NCBI GenBank assembly: GCA_007119795.1
Contig: SKOZ01000056.1
Span: forward strand, 1-19,318
Direction of reading: 5' to 3'
Source: Planctomycetales bacterium
Lineage (GTDB): Bacteria > Planctomycetota > Planctomycetia > Pirellulales > Thermoguttaceae
Length of the DNA stretch: 19,318 nt
This document shows, piece after piece, positions 14,876 to 19,318 of the stretch (positions within the stretch are counted from its first letter, which is position 1; the number at the start of each line of letters is the position of its first letter). A program made the translations under genes and the position numbers. A model generated the notes under the pieces. That model did not search any database. It worked only from the letters and a program-made list of their open reading frames with translations, and had not been told where the DNA came from.

Positions 14876-16528
14876 TCACTCGCTGGCGAGCACCTGCGGG
14901 ACCTCCGGCTGCGCCACGGCCGGCAAGGTCGGCGGGGCGAGGTCGGCGCGGTCGTAGAGGTACTGGAACATCAGGTAGTCGACGAGTTCGTGGTACGCGC
15001 GGCCGACGTCCGCGAGGCAGCGGAGGCCGTACTCGGTGACGAGTTCCTCGGCTCGCGCCCCTCCCTCCTTTTCGAGCGCCCGCAGTGCCGCCTCCTCCAG
15101 CTCCGGCTGGATGCCGAGGAACTCCTCCTCGGCGGCCTCGATGACCGCGCGGACGTCCTCCATCACCTCCTGGTACTGCAGGTTATTGGCCAGGTTGTGG
15201 ACCAGGCGGTAGTTCCATTGCACCTGCCGCCGATCGATGCCGGTGAGGTCCGGCGGGTCGACCCAGGCGGCGGGCAACTCCGTGGTGCCCGCGTAGATGG
15301 GCACGAAACAACTCGTCGAGGCGGGGCCGTAGGCGAACCACGCCAGGCTGCCGATCGGCTCGGGCAGCCAGTTCCTCGACTGGGCGACGAACACGAAGGT
15401 GCTCGTCGGCGTGTTGATGGCCCGCTCCGGCTCGACGCCCACCAACTCGAAAAGCTCTGGTGGACCCCATGGGCGCGCCAGCGGGCTCCTCTCACCGTCG
15501 ACCTGGAACGCAGGGCGTGCGGTGACGTCGAACGCCGTTCCTTCATAACCGTCGCGCATCAGCCGCATGAGCGCCTTCACCGTGATGGGCTCGTCCGGCT
15601 CGACGGAGAAGGGATATCGCTCCGCGCCGGGATCCTCGCCCGGCTGCAATCCCAGCGAGGGCGCGACCAGGCTCAGCGCCCGCCACTCGCGCAGGACCGC
15701 CCCCCGCCCGGCTGGCGCCCCGTAGACGTCGTACCAGACGAAGGCTTTGCCCTCCTCCCAGAGTCCCAGATCCCGGGCCATCGAGAAGATGTGCGACGAA
15801 GCCATGTAGTGGTCCGTGTCCTCGAGATCCACCTCGCCGATGCGGCTCCGGTTGGCACTGACCCCTACCGCCCCGTCAGGAATCCGCTGGGCGCACCAGA
15901 CGCCTCCCGGTGTTCCGTCCTGGGGAGTCCAATCCTCGCCCGGTCCAAAGATCTCCATGAGCCAGACTTCGTTCCGATCGGCGATGGGCAGGGCAACGCC
16001 GGCGTTAGGGGCCCAGGTGTACAGGAAGCCGTGCTGCTCGACCAGGGATCCAATCAGCTCGATCGCCTCCCGCGCCGTCCGCGCGCGCATGAGCCCGTTG
16101 GCAATGAGCGAGGTCGTCCAGTGGTCGCTGTACGGGCTGACGACGCCCTCTGCCGAGGCGAGCCCGGGCCGCGCCGGGATGAATTCGATGCCGATGCTCA
16201 CGCCGTGTTCGTTGAGACCCCCCAGTGCCCCCGCCCCGAAGACAACGCTCCGGTAGGTCTCCCGGATGGGCGGCAGGTGTCCCACGGCGTCGTCACCGCC
16301 GCGGAACATCGGCACCGCCCTCTCCTCGGGGAACTGCCTGGCCGCAACCACGTAGATATGCCCCATTTGATTGCCGTCGCAGGAGCTGCTCATCAAGACC
16401 GACCCGTCTCCGGTTGCCTTCCTCCCCGCCATCACCGTGGTGCAGGCCGAGAAACCCCGGCTGTCCCCATGGGACAAGGCAACCGCGACCAGGAGCAATA
16501 TCCCCATTGTCTTCGCGAAGCAGGTCAT
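14876..16528 (-). CDS. Exported peptidase C69 family (dipeptidase) protein
   Basis: 550 residues from ATG 16528, chosen over ATG 16549, which lacks a ribosome-binding site. A GAGG lies about 10 bases before 16528. The signal peptide MTCFAKTMGILLLVAVALSHGDSRGFSA leads straight into CTTVMAGRKATGDGSVLMSSSCDGN, the N-terminal hallmark of C69 Ntn-hydrolases. Cys29 would be the catalytic N-terminal nucleophile once the signal is removed. Downstream the family features AGALGGLNEHGVSIGIE, NEVWLMEIFGPG and VGVSANRSRIGEVDLED are present. Family members cleave dipeptides or short peptides. The C-terminal ~100 residues are helical and Glu-rich. It probably acts outside the cytoplasm in peptide scavenging. 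It has its own promoter. Confidence 0.9.
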   Translation of the reverse strand: MTCFAKTMGILLLVAVALSHGDSRGFSACTTVMAGRKATGDGSVLMSSSCDGNQMGHIYVVAARQFPEERAVPMFRGGDDAVGHLPPIRETYRSVVFGAGALGGLNEHGVSIGIEFIPARPGLASAEGVVSPYSDHWTTSLIANGLMRARTAREAIELIGSLVEQHGFLYTWAPNAGVALPIADRNEVWLMEIFGPGEDWTPQDGTPGGVWCAQRIPDGAVGVSANRSRIGEVDLEDTDHYMASSHIFSMARDLGLWEEGKAFVWYDVYGAPAGRGAVLREWRALSLVAPSLGLQPGEDPGAERYPFSVEPDEPITVKALMRLMRDGYEGTAFDVTARPAFQVDGERSPLARPWGPPELFELVGVEPERAINTPTSTFVFVAQSRNWLPEPIGSLAWFAYGPASTSCFVPIYAGTTELPAAWVDPPDLTGIDRRQVQWNYRLVHNLANNLQYQEVMEDVRAVIEAAEEEFLGIQPELEEAALRALEKEGGARAEELVTEYGLRCLADVGRAYHELVDYLMFQYLYDRADLAPPTLPAVAQPEVPQVLASE

Positions 16529-16577
16529 GGCACCACCGCCTCGGGCCATCGAACGTCATGGAAACCCACCTGCTCGG

Positions 16578-16606
16578 AGTGTACCAGGCGACGCGCCGCG
16601 CAACAA
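16578..16606 (-). promoter_or_regulatory. Candidate extended -10 promoter of the C69 gene
   Basis: On the minus strand TTGTTG (16606-16601), a 17-base spacer and TACACT (16583-16578) preceded by TGG, an extended -10 arrangement. Transcription would begin near 16571, about 43 bases before ATG 16528. The -35 hexamer is also part of the T-rich tail of the preceding terminator, so one gene ends where the next begins. Confidence 0.45.
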
Positions 16607-16649
16607 GAAACGCCGAAAGCCCCGAACGGGGCGTTCGGGGCTTTCGGCG
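16601..16649 (-). terminator. Strong rho-independent terminator with an 18-bp perfect stem
   Basis: CGCCGAAAGCCCCGAACG (16611-16628) pairs perfectly with 16632-16649 around a GGG loop. On the minus strand it is followed by TTTCTTGTTG. It begins 46 bases after the stop codon of the large minus-strand gene and is the clearest terminator in the window. Confidence 0.9.
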
Positions 16650-16695
16650 GGAAGGAGGGGGAACCGCGTTGCGTTGCCGGCCCCGCGCCGGCCGC

Positions 16696-19318
16696 CTACG
16701 GCGCCGGCGGCTCCGGGACGTCGGACTCTGCTTCGGCGGCGTTCGCCTCGGCGGTTGCTGCGGGGAGGACGGTCAGGGGCAGGGGGTTCGCCGCCGCACC
16801 GTCGCCGCGGATGACGACCAGCTCGGCTTCGCTGGCCGCCGTGACGGGCAGCTCCGGTATGGCGATGCGGACGCCGAGGTCGTACCAACCGAGAATCTCG
16901 GCCGTCAGCTCCAGCCCGCCCACGTGCAGGAGCACCACTCCCGGCTGCGGGCCGAAGCCCTCACCGGCCACGATCACTTCGCCGCCGGGAGCCGCCTCGG
17001 ACGTGTCCAACTCGAAGGCCGCCGGATCGACCGGCAGCACGTCCTCCCGGGGAATCACGGCGCCGTTGTTGGTCTCGTCCACTTCGTCGATCTCGCGGTT
17101 GGCGTCGACCAGGGCGTGGACGAACTCGAAGGGAGCCCCTTCCCCGGCCGCTTCGTCGCCGGCGGCATAGACTTCAACGGGGAGCCGGATGTCTACGGCC
17201 TGCACTTCGCCGGCCTCGATCCGCTGCACCCGCACTCCGGCGTGGGGAGCGTCGGGCGTGAGCTGTTCACCGGCGGTGGCGAAGAGGCGGACACTGAACG
17301 GCTGCTCGATAGGCACCTCGCTGTTGTTCCGCAGCCAGACGCGGTAGCGCGGGCCGAGCTGCTCCTCGGGATGCCCCGGATCGACGAACCGCACCGCCAG
17401 GAGCTGCAAGTCGTAGCTCTCCGCGGGCACGGCGACCGGCTCCACGTCGACCCACGTGCCGCTGGCCACCACCGGCAGCGGACGCCACGCCGGCACGTTC
17501 CAGTAGACCCACCGCACGCAAGGCTCGTAATAGATCGGCCGCACCCAGACGGGCCGCGGATCCCAGATCGGGCGGACGGGGTAGTGCCACGTCCAATGCA
17601 CCCAGGGGCGCCAGTGCGGATACCACGTGTAGGATGCGAAAACCCGCGGGCCGTAGTAATGGAAGCGGAAGGCACTGTCCAGATAGACCGGTGCCACCGG
17701 GCCGCGGTACCGCCACGTCGACGGCGCGCCGCCGATGAAGATCTGCGTGTTGGTCACGTTGCGGACGTTGGTGATATTGGTCACGTTCCTCACGTGGTTG
17801 ATCTCGGTGATCGAGCTGGGTCGCCGACCACCGCTGCCCCGCCGCCTGTCGGCGGAGGAATCGAAGAGGTCCATGCGGCGGGCCACATCGCCCTCGCGAA
17901 CCCGGGCGAACTGGTCGCCCATACGGACATCACGGGCCACGGAACCGGAGGTCAGCCGGTCCAAGTCACCGCGCTCCAAACGCTCGGCGATGCTCGCCGG
18001 CCGTGTACGCCGGCTTCCGACCTCGCCCCCCGACGGCCGTCGCGTAAGGCCGGCCTCAAGGGGGCCCCGGGTCTCGGAAAGCCCTCGCGGGGAAGAACCG
18101 TCTCGCCAGCCACCCCTCTCGGCACCGGGCGTTTCCGGCGGGGCCAGGGAGCGGCGATCGGGCCGGCCGGCAGTATCCGTTTCGGAAAGCGGTCCTCGCA
18201 GCGTGGGCCGCCGGGAGTCGCCGTCATCGGTCCGGCCGGCGGGAGCACCGCCCAGCCAGCTCGGCGGCGCCGACGTCCCTTCGCCGCTTCCGGTCTGCTG
18301 CTCGATGCGCTGGCGAATCTCGCCAAACGAGGGGCGGTCGCCCGTCGAGGGCCCAGCGAGCCTCGACCGATCCGTGGGCGACGGGGTCGATCGGCTTTCG
18401 CCGCGACGATCCATCGACGGGGATGTACTGGTGCCGCGAGGCGCGGCGGGACCTGCCGTCTGGCCGGGCGCCCGCTGTTCTAGAATCTGGCGAAGGCTGC
18501 CCATCGTGGGGCGGTCCCGAGCCGAGCCGGCACCCGGCGCCGGGCTACCCCGCGGCGCATCGGGAGCAAGGCGCTGGCGTGCCCCTCCGTCGCGGAGTGA
18601 GCTCGCCGCCCCGCGTGCCGCATCCGTACGCGTGTCGCTGCCCGGCCGACTTTGAGGAAGCGTCGTCGGGCCGCTGCGACCCAGGGAGGGGGAGGGCGGG
18701 ATGGTTCGCAGACCCTCGCCCCCGCGACGCTGTGCCGCAGCGGCGGCTGCCGGCGCCGCTGCGGGGACACGGCGGCTGGTATCGGCTCCGGCAGCCGATC
18801 GCTCACCAGGCTGCGGTCCGCGAAGGCCGCCGAGCATTCCGCGACGAAGCTGTGCCACGTCGCCGCCCGGCACCGGCCGAACGGTGGGCTGGCTGCCGCC
18901 GCCCGTGCCGCGGTTCGCCGGCGCCGCTCCCGCAGTACTCCGAGGGGAGGCTGACGGCGGAGGTGAAGGTGTTGTGCCAGTCGATGCGCTCGGCTGGCGG
19001 CCTCGGTCCGCCCTCACTGCCGGAATACTCGCCAGGGGCGCTGGCAGCGAAGGCCGCGAGGGGGGCGCGCCGCCAGCCGTTTGGCGGGCACGGTCCGCCC
19101 CACCTCCGATCGGGGACGAATCCCTTGGACGCGCCGGCGCAGCCCCGAGCGATGGCGCTGCCGATGGCCGAGAGGCAGCGGGTGCAGTGCGGAGGCGCGG
19201 GGCCTGGGGCGCTCCGCGGCCGCTTGGCTCCGAGGGCCTTCCCGCTGCCCGCTCCGCGACCCCGGCCCCGGGGCGCCCCCCCCGGGAGGCGCTTGCGGCG
19301 CCCGGTGCCGCACGTGAA
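16696..19318 (-). CDS. Large exported-type low-complexity protein with Trp-rich core and CARDB/IPT-like C-terminus, 5' partial
   Basis: The minus-strand frame stays open from the stop at 16698-16696 to the window edge (~874 codons). The GTG at 19017 is not believed to be the start, because the same Pro/Ala/Ser/Arg-rich composition continues beyond it. Four zones are seen. (1) About 480 residues are disordered and Pro/Arg/Ser/Gly-rich. (2) A short NVTN repeat, NHVRNVTNITNVRNVTN (near 17747-17800), follows. (3) Next is an aromatic segment full of WYPHWRPWVHWTWHYP-like and PVW/PIW motifs (~17490-17660). (4) Last come two beta-sandwich-like domains: one ending FVHALVDANREIDEVDETNN, typical of CARDB adhesion domains, then an IPT/TIG-like one (FELDTSEAAPGGEVIVAGEGFGPQPG). 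Cell-surface location is inferred; no signal peptide is visible because the N-terminus is missing. Confidence 0.75.
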   Translation of the reverse strand, partial: SRAAPGAASASRGGRPGAGVAERAAGRPSEPSGRGAPQAPRLRTAPAASRPSAAPSLGAAPARPRDSSPIGGGADRARQTAGGAPPSRPSLPAPLASIPAVRADRGRQPSASTGTTPSPPPSASPRSTAGAAPANRGTGGGSQPTVRPVPGGDVAQLRRGMLGGLRGPQPGERSAAGADTSRRVPAAAPAAAAAAQRRGGEGLRTIPPSPSLGRSGPTTLPQSRPGSDTRTDAARGAASSLRDGGARQRLAPDAPRGSPAPGAGSARDRPTMGSLRQILEQRAPGQTAGPAAPRGTSTSPSMDRRGESRSTPSPTDRSRLAGPSTGDRPSFGEIRQRIEQQTGSGEGTSAPPSWLGGAPAGRTDDGDSRRPTLRGPLSETDTAGRPDRRSLAPPETPGAERGGWRDGSSPRGLSETRGPLEAGLTRRPSGGEVGSRRTRPASIAERLERGDLDRLTSGSVARDVRMGDQFARVREGDVARRMDLFDSSADRRRGSGGRRPSSITEINHVRNVTNITNVRNVTNTQIFIGGAPSTWRYRGPVAPVYLDSAFRFHYYGPRVFASYTWYPHWRPWVHWTWHYPVRPIWDPRPVWVRPIYYEPCVRWVYWNVPAWRPLPVVASGTWVDVEPVAVPAESYDLQLLAVRFVDPGHPEEQLGPRYRVWLRNNSEVPIEQPFSVRLFATAGEQLTPDAPHAGVRVQRIEAGEVQAVDIRLPVEVYAAGDEAAGEGAPFEFVHALVDANREIDEVDETNNGAVIPREDVLPVDPAAFELDTSEAAPGGEVIVAGEGFGPQPGVVLLHVGGLELTAEILGWYDLGVRIAIPELPVTAASEAELVVIRGDGAAANPLPLTVLPAATAEANAAEAESDVPEPPAP

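Noticed and set aside
14990..17170. 726-codon plus-strand open frame
   Set aside because: It spans the C69 gene, its promoter, a strong terminator and the 3' end of the next gene, all on the opposite strand. Its composition is typical of a shadow frame.
16225..18483. 752-codon plus-strand open frame
   Set aside because: It is antisense to the CARDB/IPT-like protein and runs through the terminator. No recognisable domain.

Overview
The window reads as chromosomal DNA of a GC-rich, planctomycete-like bacterium, probably a member of Planctomycetota. This rests on gene content and was not tested by a database search. The supporting content is a DUF1080 protein, an FHA/coiled-coil protein ending in two membrane segments, a Tat-exported alpha/beta hydrolase, a BNR sialidase, a very long secretin-N repeat protein, and a one-piece tmRNA. 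I see no insertion sequence, integrase, phage gene, CRISPR array, rRNA or canonical tRNA. Most long open frames opposite the real genes are high-GC shadows.

Layout. 1-1116 (+) is the 3' part of a TIM-barrel glycoside-hydrolase-like protein. It overlaps a doubtful small frame (1091-1423) that carries a perfect 24-bp duplication. 1537-3210 (+) encodes the FHA/coiled-coil membrane protein, followed by a cluster of three hairpins. On the minus strand lie a Tat-secreted esterase-like hydrolase (6189-4948) and then a secreted sialidase (4761-3460). After a 641-bp non-coding stretch come an acidic coiled-coil lipoprotein (6831-7322, +) and a secreted transglutaminase-like protein (7581-8753, +). Facing them is the tmRNA gene ssrA (9395-9034, -). 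A SpoU-family rRNA methyltransferase (9510-10313, +) meets a DUF1080 protein (10987-10319, -) tail to tail with 5 bp between them. A small SHOCT-like protein (11587-11312, -) and a 976-residue exported secretin-N array protein (11921-14851, +) diverge from a strongly structured 333-bp spacer. An exported C69 dipeptidase (16528-14876, -) and a large low-complexity, tryptophan-rich CARDB/IPT-like protein (16696 to the window end, -, N-terminus missing) close the window. An 18-bp perfect-stem terminator separates these last two.

Function. Many products carry export signals and act on glycans or peptides outside the cytoplasm: a glycoside-hydrolase-like protein, sialidase, esterase, DUF1080, C69 peptidase and transglutaminase-like protein. 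This suits an organism that breaks down complex sugars and glycoproteins. There is no single operon: transcription direction changes repeatedly and each gene appears to be its own unit or one of a pair. The housekeeping elements are tmRNA and the rRNA methyltransferase. The least explained items are the 12-unit secretin-N array without a pore domain, the structured 11588-11710 spacer, and the large repetitive protein at the right edge.
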